Below are positions 15,449 through 24,472 of a stretch of DNA of 64,000 nt, in pieces. Below the pieces are notes generated by a model. It saw only the letters and a list, made by a program, of their open reading frames with translations. It ran no database searches and was not told the origin of the DNA. A program made the translations under genes and the position numbers. Location of the stretch: NCBI GenBank assembly GCA_964406155.1, contig CAYOQR010000022.1:1-64000 (forward strand), in the 5' to 3' direction. The number at the start of each line of letters is the position of its first letter. Position 1 is the stretch's first letter. This DNA comes from Dongia_B sp964406155 (GTDB taxonomy: Bacteria > Pseudomonadota > Alphaproteobacteria > Dongiales > Dongiaceae).

Positions 15449-17650
15449 ATGCTTAACCAGCCCATGCTTCAGATCGATCAACTGCTGCTTGCCCCACCTG
15501 CTTCCGGCCAGGTTTTCCCCATTGGATCACTTTCCCCGGCGACACATTCCCCCACTGCACGGCCCATCGAGCCGCTTTCCCTCGATTTCGCCGCCGGGCA
15601 GTTTCATCTTCTGGCCGGACCCGATCTGCGGCCGCTCGCTTATCTGCTGCGCCTGATCGCCGGTTTCGAGCCGCTGCCGGCGGCTCCCGCCAATCAGGTC
15701 CGGGGCCAGGGGCATGTCCAGGGCCAGATCCGCCTGGCCGGCCAATGGATCACGCATCTGCCTTTGGGCCGGCGCAACATCGCCTCCCTCAGCACCGAGC
15801 CGCGCCTCTTTCCCCATCTCACCATCGGCCGCAACATCGTCTTTCCGCTGACCCACCAGATGGGGTTCAGCCAAGTGGGGTTCGGCAAACCGGGTCTCGG
15901 CCGGAAGCCGCAGGCCGAGGCCGCCACCGCCGCCGCGACGGCGGCGCTGAAGGCGGGGCTGTCGGCCCGCATGCTGGATCTCTATCCCGCCGACCTGCCC
16001 CATGCCGCCCAGTTGCGCGCCGCCCTCGCCCGCGCCTTGGCCCTGTCGCCGGCACTGCTGCTGCTGACCGATCCGCTGCTCGCCCTGTCGGCGGCGGAAG
16101 CGGCGGATTTCGTCCGCGATCTCCGCCGGCTGCAGCGCGATCTCGGCCTCACCATCCTCTGCGCCACCGAACGCCTGCCGGTCTGGGCGCCGCTGGCCGA
16201 TCAGGTGACGGTGCTCGATGCGGCGGGCCGGCTGATCCAGCGCGGCAGCGTGGACGAGATCTATCGCCGCCCGGCCAGCCTGCTGGCGGCGCGTCTCAGC
16301 GGTGCGGTCAATCTGCTGCCGGTCGAGATCGTCGCCGGCGAAATGACGGGCCGCGACAGCGCGGGCCGGGAAACCGGGCGTATCCGCATCCGCTGTCCCG
16401 GCAACGATCCGAGGGACATCGTCCTGCCGCTGCAGCAGGCAGCACTAGGGCTCAACGGTCTCGACCATTTGAGCGAACGCGCCTATCTGCTCTTGCGCCC
16501 CACCGCGTTGCGGCCCGGCCTTGGCATCCGGCGCCAGGATTGCCGCCTCGAAGGCCGCATCCTCGACCGTGCCGGCGACGGCGTGATGCTGACCCTGCAG
16601 GTCGCGGTCGCCGGGATCGAGACGCCCGTCACCGCCACCCTGCCCGCTCCGGCGCCCTTCCCCCTGGAACCCGGCATGGCCGTCGGCCTCGGCTGGAACA
16701 TCGCCGATTGCTGTCTCCTGCCGACGGATGACGCGATCCTGCCGCAACCGGCCGCCACAGTGCCGACAGTGACGGAACGGGTCGAAGCGACGGCAACCGG
16801 AACGCCGGACACATCCCGATCCGAAACGCCGGCCGCGACGCAAGTACCAACGGCAGCACCGGAACCGCAGGAGAAACCGATGACGGCCATCGGTGCCGTC
16901 GCTGCCGCCACCGTAACGGCAAGTGCGATGAACGATGAGGCAACGCATGACGCGATGGCCAGGGATGCGCCAATCGACGATGCAGCGACAGACAGTATGC
17001 GGGAAACAGAAGCCGCAGAAACGAAAGCAGCGGAAAGCGAGACGGCAGCAGAAGCCGTAGCCGGGAACCCGATGGAAGGTGAGATTGCGTCGGCGTCCGA
17101 CGCACATCGACATGACGAGCCCAGTCTCGATACCTCCCCATCTGATCACTTCCGGCCTGATCACGTCATGACCGATGCCTCCGCCGCCGACGTCTCGCTG
17201 GCCGACACGTCGGCGCCTGGCGCCTCATCGACGACCGTCGTTCCGGTAGAAGCCATCGCGCCGGCCGTCGATAACGCCTCAACCGACACCGCCCCGACCG
17301 ATCTCTCTCCGGCCAGTATCTCTCCACCCGATGTATTGCCGACGGACTCATCCTCGCCTGATACACCATCGGCCGTGGCTGTCCCGGATGAGACCCAAAC
17401 GCCTGCCGCCGATGGATCGGAACTGGAACAGTCGGATATCGCGCCGAAGAGTAACGATGGTTCCGGCAAGCAGGAAGCTGTTGGAGAGGCTGCAGCTACC
17501 GAACTCGTTGTGGCCGACGCCCCGACTGACGCCGATCCTTCAGAGGCAGTGGAGAAGGAAGACACGCGCGCCGAGGAAGATGGCGAACAGCCGGAAAGCA
17601 ACGAGGCTGGGGAAGACACCTCGCCCCTCCACCCCTCAACGGCCTCCTGA
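15449..17650 (+). CDS. Degenerate ABC-transporter ATPase-like protein with TOBE domain and long acidic tail
   Basis: A 733-residue protein that follows the PotA/FbpC plan but has lost its nucleotide-binding residues. Where Walker A is expected (residues 56-65) it has GPDLRPLAYLLRLIAG, without Gly-Lys-Ser/Thr. The Q-loop reads STEPRLFPHLT, the signature DLPHAAQLRAALARAL, Walker B LLLLTDPLLALSA, and the H-loop ATERLP; none keeps the functional residue. A TOBE-like region spans about 285-425, and the last 300 residues are low-complexity Ala/Thr/Asp/Glu/Pro. The intact homologue in this window (24473-25570) aligns closely and keeps all motifs. The gene sits 15 bp before a fused permease. A non-hydrolysing scaffold or a decaying gene are both possible. 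Confidence 0.75.
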   Translation: MLNQPMLQIDQLLLAPPASGQVFPIGSLSPATHSPTARPIEPLSLDFAAGQFHLLAGPDLRPLAYLLRLIAGFEPLPAAPANQVRGQGHVQGQIRLAGQWITHLPLGRRNIASLSTEPRLFPHLTIGRNIVFPLTHQMGFSQVGFGKPGLGRKPQAEAATAAATAALKAGLSARMLDLYPADLPHAAQLRAALARALALSPALLLLTDPLLALSAAEAADFVRDLRRLQRDLGLTILCATERLPVWAPLADQVTVLDAAGRLIQRGSVDEIYRRPASLLAARLSGAVNLLPVEIVAGEMTGRDSAGRETGRIRIRCPGNDPRDIVLPLQQAALGLNGLDHLSERAYLLLRPTALRPGLGIRRQDCRLEGRILDRAGDGVMLTLQVAVAGIETPVTATLPAPAPFPLEPGMAVGLGWNIADCCLLPTDDAILPQPAATVPTVTERVEATATGTPDTSRSETPAATQVPTAAPEPQEKPMTAIGAVAAATVTASAMNDEATHDAMARDAPIDDAATDSMRETEAAETKAAESETAAEAVAGNPMEGEIASASDAHRHDEPSLDTSPSDHFRPDHVMTDASAADVSLADTSAPGASSTTVVPVEAIAPAVDNASTDTAPTDLSPASISPPDVLPTDSSSPDTPSAVAVPDETQTPAADGSELEQSDIAPKSNDGSGKQEAVGEAAATELVVADAPTDADPSEAVEKEDTRAEEDGEQPESNEAGEDTSPLHPSTAS

Positions 17651-17665
17651 GGCCGTCGCTGCGCG

Positions 17666-19792
17666 ATGCCGAAGCTCTCCGATCTCCTGTCGATGGAACC
17701 GAGCCGTGATCAGCCGGCCATCTTCGCCTGGCTGCCCCGCTGTGCCGCTTTCGCATTGGCGCTCCTGCTGCTGTTGCTTGGTCTTCCCACCCTGCTCACT
17801 TTGCTTCTTAGCCTACAGCAAAGTGCAGCCACCAATGGCGCGCTGGCGCCGATCCTGCTGCGCAGCCTGGTCTCGGCGCTCGGTATCGCCGCCCTGGCCA
17901 GCCTGCTGGCCTTGGCCCCGGCCTATCTCGCCGCCTGTGCCGAGCGGCATCCGCTTGGCCGTCTCGTGCTCTTCCTCTGCATCCTGGTGCCGCTCGCCGA
18001 TCAGGTGGTGACGGTGATCGGCTGGTCCGAGATCGGCCGCGCCGTCACCCGCCTCACCGCCGACAGCGATGCCGGTGCATCCGGTTGGTGGTTCAGTGCC
18101 GGGCTGACCCTGCTCGCCGAATTGCATCGCCTGCTGCCGCTGGCGATCCTCTGCCAATGGGCCACGATGCGCCGCGCCGATCGCGGCCTGGTCGAAACCG
18201 CTTTGGAATGCGGTGCCGGCCATGTCCGCATCCTGCGCGAGATCGTCCTGCCCGAGGCCCGCTCCGGCATCGCCCTCGGCTTCCTCGCCGTCGCGGTCGC
18301 CGCCTTCGGCGCCTTCCTGGAACCCGCCTTGCTGAGCAACGGTAGCACCCTCTCGCTCGGCGAACGCCTGCAGAGGGCCCTGGAAGCCGACGGCAACTGG
18401 CCCCTTGGTGCAACCATCGCTTTGCTGATGCTCGCTGCTGCCTTGTTTGGCATCTGGGCGATTGGGGTCGATTGGCGCGTTTCAGGGATGAGGCAGCGGC
18501 TGCAAAAATGGATTGCCGGGTCAAGCCCGGCAATGACGAGCGAGGGACACGCAGGCGCCAGCGCGTCCGTCAACATCCAACGGCTTGTCCAATCGTCGCA
18601 CCTAAGCCCCCCTGTCACCCCTGGGCTTGACCACGCCCACTCGTCTGCGGAAATCCATGGTGGCCATAGCGCCGCTATAAACACCCCCTCACCCCAACCC
18701 TCTCCCCGCCCGTCGGCGGAGGCCGACATGCGTCGGCAGGGGGGCGAGGGAGCGCTGCCGCTGGCATCCAATACACAGATTACTCGCCTTCACAGATTTG
18801 ACGGGGTTCTGAATAGCACTCGCGGGGCCCCCTCGCCCCGCCTGCGGGGAGAGGGGTGGGGTGAGGGGGCGTTGGCAACGAACACGCTCCCACACAGCAT
18901 CCTCGCTCAATCCCTTCTCACGCCGCGCGCGGGCTTGTTCTGCGTGACGCTGCTCACCATTGCTCTGCTGGCCTTGCCGCTGATCTGGATGGCGGTTCTT
19001 TCTCTGCGCTACATCATTGGCATCGCCGAGACCGCCGGGCTCGCGCTTTTCTGGCGGGCCGTCATTCATGATCCCGTTCTCCTGCCAGCGCTCGGCAATA
19101 CGATCCTCATCGGCCTGCTTACCGCCGCCCTCGCCTGTTTCGCCGGCGCGGGGCTTGCCAGTCTGTGGCAGGTCTGGCTGCAGCGCGGTGCCTGGCGCCT
19201 CACGCTGCTGACCGCTTTGCCGCTGCTGCTGCCGGGCATCGCCCTCGGCACCTTGCATCTCGCGGCGCATTTCTTCTTGGCGTCCTGGCTGCCCGGTGAC
19301 CTCGGTATCATCGCAGTCCTCGCAGCCGAGACCTTGCGGGCCACACCGCTCGCCGCGCTGGTGATCGCCTTCGCCTGGAGCAAGGCGCCGGCCGGGTTCA
19401 CGGAAACGGTGATTGAATTCGGCCTGGAGCGCCGCCGCGCCTGGACGCAACTGCTGGCGCCCTTCCTGCGCCCGGCCTATCCTGCCGCCTTCGCCGCCTG
19501 CTTCCTGCTGGCCGCCGGCGACTTCCAGCTCGGCAATGCGCTCTCCGGCGATCTGCCCTTGCTGTCGCCTGCTTTCCTCTCCGGCCTCGCCGCCCAGCGC
19601 TCACCGGTCTATATGGCCCTGGTGGTGCCGATCCTGGCATTGACCGCGGCGCTCTCTTGGTTGATTCTCACCCGGCTCGGCGCCCGGCCGGTCTTGCCCA
19701 CAGCACTCGTGCCGCAGGCAATGATGCCGACCAGCAAGACCACGGGTACCGACGTCACGATCACATCAAGCCCGGCTTCCGGGGCAGGCTGA
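17666..19792 (+). CDS. Fused two-domain ABC permease (PotB-PotC/FbpB type) with repeat-encoded linker
   Basis: A 708-residue inner-membrane protein with two permease halves. The first (to about residue 270) has the EAA-type loop VETALECGAGHVRILREIVLPEA; in the second (from about residue 415) the corresponding loop is degenerate (TVIEFGLERRRAWTQLLAPF). Between them, residues about 278-400 are encoded by intergenic-type repeats and contain WIAGSSPAMTSEG, PSPQPSPRPSAEADMRRQGG and PSPRLRGEGWGEGA. The frame stays open throughout. With the upstream degenerate ATPase and no binding protein nearby, a working importer is doubtful unless another ATPase serves it. Confidence 0.75.
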   Translation: MPKLSDLLSMEPSRDQPAIFAWLPRCAAFALALLLLLLGLPTLLTLLLSLQQSAATNGALAPILLRSLVSALGIAALASLLALAPAYLAACAERHPLGRLVLFLCILVPLADQVVTVIGWSEIGRAVTRLTADSDAGASGWWFSAGLTLLAELHRLLPLAILCQWATMRRADRGLVETALECGAGHVRILREIVLPEARSGIALGFLAVAVAAFGAFLEPALLSNGSTLSLGERLQRALEADGNWPLGATIALLMLAAALFGIWAIGVDWRVSGMRQRLQKWIAGSSPAMTSEGHAGASASVNIQRLVQSSHLSPPVTPGLDHAHSSAEIHGGHSAAINTPSPQPSPRPSAEADMRRQGGEGALPLASNTQITRLHRFDGVLNSTRGAPSPRLRGEGWGEGALATNTLPHSILAQSLLTPRAGLFCVTLLTIALLALPLIWMAVLSLRYIIGIAETAGLALFWRAVIHDPVLLPALGNTILIGLLTAALACFAGAGLASLWQVWLQRGAWRLTLLTALPLLLPGIALGTLHLAAHFFLASWLPGDLGIIAVLAAETLRATPLAALVIAFAWSKAPAGFTETVIEFGLERRRAWTQLLAPFLRPAYPAAFAACFLLAAGDFQLGNALSGDLPLLSPAFLSGLAAQRSPVYMALVVPILALTAALSWLILTRLGARPVLPTALVPQAMMPTSKTTGTDVTITSSPASGAG
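18507..18870. repeat. Repeat elements inside the permease coding sequence
   Basis: The permease frame includes a right half of the GTCAAGCCCGG family (18507-18540), a left half (about 18611-18662), a CTCTCCCC-family element split by a clean 29-bp module (18681-18760; module 18711-18739) and a second CTCTCCCC-family copy (18826-18870). The same sequences are found between genes elsewhere in the window. Confidence 0.85.
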
Positions 19793-19844
19793 GCCAGAAG
19801 GTTCACCGCCCCTCCCGCCGGCAGCGTTTGCGGGGAGTCACCAT

Positions 19845-21269
19845 ATGTCCGTCGATCTCGATCTTTGCTATACGCCGGCTACCGAGCTGGCGGCACGTAT
19901 CCGCACCGGCCGCCTCTCGCCGGTCGATCTCATCGACAATGCCCTGGCGCGGATCGACCAGGTCAATCCGGTGCTGAACGGCTTCTGCTTCGTCTATCCG
20001 GAGGAAGCACGCGCGCAAGCCCGCGTGATGGAGGCCGAAGCCAAGGCCGGCACCATTCGCGGACCGCTGCACGGCGTACCCTTTGCGATCAAGGATCTCA
20101 CCCCCACCAAGGGCAAGCGCACGACGCTCGGCTCCTATGCCTATGAGCACAACGTGCCGGATCACGACGCGCCCATCGTCGAGGCCTTGCTGAAGGCCGG
20201 CGGCATCCTGATCGGCAAGACCACGACCCCGGAATTCGCCTATTCCTCCTTCACCGAAAGCCCGCTCTGGGGCATCTCGCGCAATCCCTGGGACACGACG
20301 CGCACGCCGGGCGGTTCCTCGGGTGGTGCCGGCATCGCCGTCGCCAGCGGCTGCGTGCCGATCGCCGAGGGCTCGGACATGGGCGGTTCGGTCCGCATCC
20401 CGGCCAGCTTCTGCGGTGTCGTGGGCTTGAAGCCCTCTTTCGGCCGTATCCCCTTCACCATCCTGCCGAGCCAGTTCGATCAGTTCTCGCATTTCGGACC
20501 GCTCGCCCGCACCATCGCCGATACCTGCCTCTTCCTGCAGGTGACCCAGGGACCGGACGAGCGCGACATCCAGTCGCTGAAGCCGGCACTCGATTTCACC
20601 CAGCCCTTCAATCTCGACCTCAAGGGCCTGCGGCTCGGCCTGCTGCTGGATTTTGGCAACCGGGTCTGGCATCCGGAGGTCGAGGCCGCCGTGCGCAACG
20701 CCGCGAAAGTCCTGGAGACGGCCGGCGCCGAGATCGTCGATGTCTCGCTGCCGGCCTCCTGGGGCCTGGAGCTTGACGACGATTGGGCACGCCATTGGGG
20801 CGTCTACCTCGCCACCTTCTTCGGCCACAAGCTGGAGCAGTATCGCGACAAGATGGACCCGCGCGTCGTCGCCTATCTCGATGCGGGGAACGCCATGTCG
20901 GCGGTCGAGTTCAAGAAGATCGAGATCCGCCGTACCGCCGCCTGGAAGCAGCTTGCCCCGCTGCTGGTCCAGTGCGATGCCCTGCTCTGCCCCACCATGG
21001 CACAGCCCGCCGTGCGCGTCGGCCGGGCCGATACCGAGTTCTGGCAGCCCGATCCCGATGGCAAATACCGCTGCCTCGACGTCACCTCGGTCTTCAATTT
21101 CGTCAGCCAGTGCCCGGCGCTCTCAGTCCCCTGCGGCTGGACCAGCAACCCGGAACTGCCGATCGGCCTGCAGATCGTCGGCCGCCGCTTCGAGGACCTG
21201 GGGCCATTGCGCATCGCCGCCGCCCTGGAACAGCGCCAGCCCTGGGCCCATCGCCGGCCGCCGCTCTGA
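19845..21269 (+). CDS. Amidase-signature family hydrolase
   Basis: A 474-residue amidase. The Ser-cisSer-Lys triad is visible: Lys83 in PFAIKDLTP, Ser158/159 in TPGGSSGGAG, and nucleophile Ser182 in GSDMGGSVRIPAS. The family hydrolyses carboxamides (aryl, aliphatic or carbamoyl amides) in the cytoplasm; the substrate is not deducible. GGGGAG eight bases before the ATG at 19845 is a good ribosome-binding site. It begins 52 bp after the degenerate ABC permease on the same strand, so co-transcription and a shared nitrogen-compound pathway are plausible. Confidence 0.88.
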   Translation: MSVDLDLCYTPATELAARIRTGRLSPVDLIDNALARIDQVNPVLNGFCFVYPEEARAQARVMEAEAKAGTIRGPLHGVPFAIKDLTPTKGKRTTLGSYAYEHNVPDHDAPIVEALLKAGGILIGKTTTPEFAYSSFTESPLWGISRNPWDTTRTPGGSSGGAGIAVASGCVPIAEGSDMGGSVRIPASFCGVVGLKPSFGRIPFTILPSQFDQFSHFGPLARTIADTCLFLQVTQGPDERDIQSLKPALDFTQPFNLDLKGLRLGLLLDFGNRVWHPEVEAAVRNAAKVLETAGAEIVDVSLPASWGLELDDDWARHWGVYLATFFGHKLEQYRDKMDPRVVAYLDAGNAMSAVEFKKIEIRRTAAWKQLAPLLVQCDALLCPTMAQPAVRVGRADTEFWQPDPDGKYRCLDVTSVFNFVSQCPALSVPCGWTSNPELPIGLQIVGRRFEDLGPLRIAAALEQRQPWAHRRPPL

Positions 21270-21718
21270 CATGCTTCTCCCTCTCCCCTCCTTCTGCCGT
21301 GCGCAGGTCTGTCGGGGAAAGAGCAAGCTTGCGGGGGGAACATCTCATTTGTCGCGAGCACCCCTCTCCCCACTTTCGTGGGGCGAGGGAGTTTAAGCGC
21401 TTATATTGCTCGATAATTTTCCAGAAGAGACGATGAATGCTCCCTCTCCCGGCGATCAGCGGGGAGAGGGAGGTTAAGCCGCGTGGCGCTTGATGATTTT
21501 CATCCCGAGACGATAAAGTCTCCCTCTCCCCGCCATAGCGGGGAGAGGGTTGGGGTGAGGGGTGGCGGCAGCGCATGAGATGGTTACAGTCGAAGTCTCT
21601 CTTGCATCCAAAGGCGTCTAACACGCGAACGAGCAGGCACGCCCTCAAGTCGCCCTCTATTTTAGCCGGACAGCCCTGCCGTGCGGGAGCGGAACTTGAA
21701 TTCTTGTAAGACCTGAAC
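21270..21718. repeat. Intergenic CTCTCCCC-family repeats
   Basis: A 449-bp gap containing at least three palindromic repeats of the CTCTCCCC / GGGGAGAGGG family: about 21281-21390 (diverged), 21440-21475 and 21520-21575 (the last with GTTGGGGTGAGGGG). The remaining 140 bp before the MocR gene show no gene. Confidence 0.75.
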
Positions 21719-23242
21719 ATGGCCACCCATTCGGCGCAATTTCCGACCTGGAACCTCATCAAGCTCGCCCGCAAGGGCGAGACGCCGCTTTATGCCCAGA
21801 TCGAAGTCCAGATCCGGGATGCGATCGTCAGCGGCGCCATACCGGATGCCGCCCGGCTGCCGCCCTCGCGCATCATGGCCGATGAGCTGAAGGTGTCGCG
21901 CAACACCGTGCTGCTGGCCTATGAACGACTGACGGCCGATGGGTTCCTGATCCATCGCCAGGGCGACGGCACCTTCGCCAGCCTGCCGGTGCCGCGTAAA
22001 TTGCGGCCGAAATCCGTCGCCGATGGCACCGCGTCCTTGCGCCGCGACCAGGCACTGTCGAGCCGCGGCCAGACCATCGCCCAGGTCGGCGTACCGCTGG
22101 AGCGCACCTTCGGCTTCGATCTCAGCCCGCTGGTGCCGGCCGCCGATCATTTCCCCTATGACGCCTTCAACGCCATCTTCCGCCGCTACTGGCATTCGCT
22201 GCCGGCGGCGGATGTGGTCTATGGCGAACCGGGCGGCCTCCCCTATCTGCGCCAGCAGATCGCCCATTATCTCGGCGTGTCGCGCGGCATCATCTGCACG
22301 CCGGAACAGATCATCGTCTGCGGCAGCACCTTGCAGGGGATCCAGATGTCCGCCTTCCTGCTGCTGGAGCCGGGCGACGAGATCATCGTCGAGGATCCCG
22401 GCCATACCGGCGAGATCATGCTGCTCGAATCCCTCGGTCACCGCACGGTATCGATCCGCTGCGACCGTGAAGGGCTCGATCTGCGCCAGATGCCGCCCGA
22501 AGCGGCGCGGGCCAGGATGGTGGTGGCGACGCCGGTCGCCCAGTTTCCCTTCGGCAGCAATATGTCGCCGGAACGCTGCACCGCCATCATCGATTGGGCC
22601 CGCACCCATAACGGCTGGGTGTTCGAGGACGACACCAACAGCGAATATCGCTGGTCGGGCACGCCGCGACCGCCGCTCATCACCCTCGGTCAACAAGAGA
22701 AGATTCAGCAGGGTAACCGGGTCATCTATGCCGGATCCTTCAACCGGGCGCTGGCACCAGGCATGCGGCTGGCCTTCATCGTGGTGCCGACCGAGCTGAT
22801 CGACGCCTTCACCGCCGCCCAGCAGATGTCCGGGTCGCATTATCCGCTGATGGTGCAGCGCGCTGTCGCCGATTTCCTCAAGGACGGGCGTTTCGCACGC
22901 CATCTGCGCAAGCAACGGCCGATCTATCAGCAGCGCGCGGAAGCCCTGATCGACGCGCTGCGGAAGACATTCGGCGACCGACTGGAACTACCGCAGTTGG
23001 AAGCCGGGTTGCAATTGACCGTGGTCACGACCGAGCCGTGCGACGATGTCGCCATTTCCGACGCGGCCTTGCGGGTCGGGCTCGACGTGCCGGCGCTGTC
23101 GCCGCATTGCCGCCTGCCGCAAAAGCTGACCGGCTTCCTGCTCGGTTTCGGCAATACGCCGGTCGAGCGGATTCCCAATGCGGTCGCGCGGCTGGAAAAG
23201 GTCATGACCCAGGTCCAGCAGAGATCGGCGCCGATACGCTAA
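21719..23242 (+). CDS. MocR-type GntR-family regulator with aminotransferase-like domain
   Basis: A 507-residue regulator. The N-terminal GntR winged helix (about residues 20-90) includes PLYAQIEVQIRDAIVSGAIP and LPPSRIMADELKVSRNTVLL. The C-terminal part is a class-I aminotransferase fold with the PLP pocket region EDDTNSEYRW and the Schiff-base lysine region YAGSFNRALAPGMRLAF; the canonical Lys appears to be replaced by Asn or Arg here, which would weaken covalent PLP binding. MocR proteins respond to amino or PLP compounds. The gene lies 122 bp upstream of the 2-aminoethylphosphonate-type ABC operon, on the same strand, and is its probable regulator. Confidence 0.88.
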   Translation: MATHSAQFPTWNLIKLARKGETPLYAQIEVQIRDAIVSGAIPDAARLPPSRIMADELKVSRNTVLLAYERLTADGFLIHRQGDGTFASLPVPRKLRPKSVADGTASLRRDQALSSRGQTIAQVGVPLERTFGFDLSPLVPAADHFPYDAFNAIFRRYWHSLPAADVVYGEPGGLPYLRQQIAHYLGVSRGIICTPEQIIVCGSTLQGIQMSAFLLLEPGDEIIVEDPGHTGEIMLLESLGHRTVSIRCDREGLDLRQMPPEAARARMVVATPVAQFPFGSNMSPERCTAIIDWARTHNGWVFEDDTNSEYRWSGTPRPPLITLGQQEKIQQGNRVIYAGSFNRALAPGMRLAFIVVPTELIDAFTAAQQMSGSHYPLMVQRAVADFLKDGRFARHLRKQRPIYQQRAEALIDALRKTFGDRLELPQLEAGLQLTVVTTEPCDDVAISDAALRVGLDVPALSPHCRLPQKLTGFLLGFGNTPVERIPNAVARLEKVMTQVQQRSAPIR

Positions 23243-23364
23243 GCCGCCGTGTTCAGCCGCGCGGCCGAAAATTGGCCCCGCCGCGCGCGAAAAAATTGGT
23301 CCTTTTCAGGCCTCCCCCCACAGTCTTTTCTAGGCGGCGAATGCAATGTCCAATCAGGGGGGAT
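23243..23364 (+). promoter_or_regulatory. Putative MocR operator and promoter of the phosphonate-type ABC operon
   Basis: Two direct copies of an AAAATTGG motif followed by a pyrimidine-rich triplet (23268-23278 and 23292-23302) lie 24 bp apart. MocR regulators commonly bind direct repeats. No separate promoter elements are certain. AGGGGGG just before the binding-protein start is the ribosome-binding site. Confidence 0.4.
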
Positions 23365-24411
23365 ATGATGAAAGGATATCGCGGCTTCGCCAAATGCAAG
23401 CTGGCTGCACTGATCGGCGCGTCGATGCTGGCGGGGCTTGCCGGCTCGGCGCAAGCGGGCCAGGAGTTGACCGTTTACAGCGCGCTCGATGAAGACCAGT
23501 TCGCCGAACTGATCGCGGCGTTCCAGGCCAAGCATCCGGATATCAAGATCAACAAGATCATCGATTCCAACGGCCCGATCATCGCGCGTCTGCTGGCCGA
23601 AAAGGACAATCCGCAGGCCGACATTCTGTTTGGGGCGGCGGTCAGCGGCATGCTGCAGCTCGACCAGGTCGGCGTCCTGGCACCCTATGCCCCGGCCGGT
23701 CTGGACAAGGTGAAGAAGAATTTCTATGACCAGGTCACGACGCCGCCCCATTGGGTCGCGATGGACGCCTGGGCCTCCGCCGTCTGCTACAACAAGGCCG
23801 AAGGCAAGGAGCTTGGCATTCCCGAGCCGAAGAGCTGGGCCGATCTGCTGAAGCCCGAATACAAGGGGCATATCGTCATGCCCAACCCGAATTCATCCGG
23901 CACCGGCTTCCTGACCGTCGTCGGCTGGCTGTCCGAGAAAGATGCCGCCACCGGCTGGGCCTATATGGACAAGCTGCACGAAAATATCGACCAATACGTC
24001 CATTCCGGCGGCCAGCCCTGCCGCATGGCGGCGGCGGGCGAAACCGTCGTCGGCATTTCCTATGCCTTCCCCGGTGTGCAGGAAATCAACAAGGGTGCGC
24101 CGATCTCCGTCATCCTCCCCTCCGAGGGCCTGGGCGCCGAATATGAAGCCAGCGCCCTCGTCAAAGGCGGGAAGAACCCGGAAGCGGCGAAGATGCTGGC
24201 CGATTTCGCGATCAGCGACGAAGGCATGGCGATCACGTCCAAATATTACGTCGTCTTGCCGCGCGAGGGCTTCAACAAACCGATCCCGCATTACCCGGAA
24301 GGCGAAGAAAAGTTGATGATGAACATCGACTATGTCTGGGTCTCCGCGCATCGCACGGAAATTCTCGACGACTGGCAGCGTCGCTACGGCACGAAGGATG
24401 CACCGAAGTAA
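23365..24411 (+). CDS. Putative 2-aminoethylphosphonate ABC transporter substrate-binding protein
   Basis: A 348-residue periplasmic binding protein. The N-terminus has a signal peptide (KCKLAALIGASMLAGLAGSA, cleaved near AQAGQ). The mature part begins ELTVYSALDEDQFAELIAAF and contains KDNPQADILFGAAVSGMLQL, AMDAWASAVCYN and MPNPNSSGTGFL, which closely match the family annotated as putative 2-aminoethylphosphonate or iron(III)-type binding proteins. It captures the solute in the periplasm for the permease encoded downstream. Two consecutive ATGs (23365 and 23368) are possible; spacing to AGGGGGG favours the second. Confidence 0.85.
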   Translation: MMKGYRGFAKCKLAALIGASMLAGLAGSAQAGQELTVYSALDEDQFAELIAAFQAKHPDIKINKIIDSNGPIIARLLAEKDNPQADILFGAAVSGMLQLDQVGVLAPYAPAGLDKVKKNFYDQVTTPPHWVAMDAWASAVCYNKAEGKELGIPEPKSWADLLKPEYKGHIVMPNPNSSGTGFLTVVGWLSEKDAATGWAYMDKLHENIDQYVHSGGQPCRMAAAGETVVGISYAFPGVQEINKGAPISVILPSEGLGAEYEASALVKGGKNPEAAKMLADFAISDEGMAITSKYYVVLPREGFNKPIPHYPEGEEKLMMNIDYVWVSAHRTEILDDWQRRYGTKDAPK

Positions 24412-24421
24412 GTCTGGCGAT

Positions 24422-24460
24422 GGCGGAACGGGCAGAAAACCCGTTCCGCCGCCTGTTTTT
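24422..24460 (+). terminator. Hairpin with T-run between binding-protein and ATPase genes
   Basis: A perfect 11-bp stem, GGCGGAACGGG at 24422-24432 with CCCGTTCCGCC at 24440-24450 and a seven-base loop, is followed by TGTTTTT. It lies just after the binding-protein stop and before the ATPase start at 24473, the usual place for a partial terminator or 3' stabiliser that gives more binding protein than membrane components. Confidence 0.75.
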
Positions 24461-24472
24461 GGGGATTGGTGC

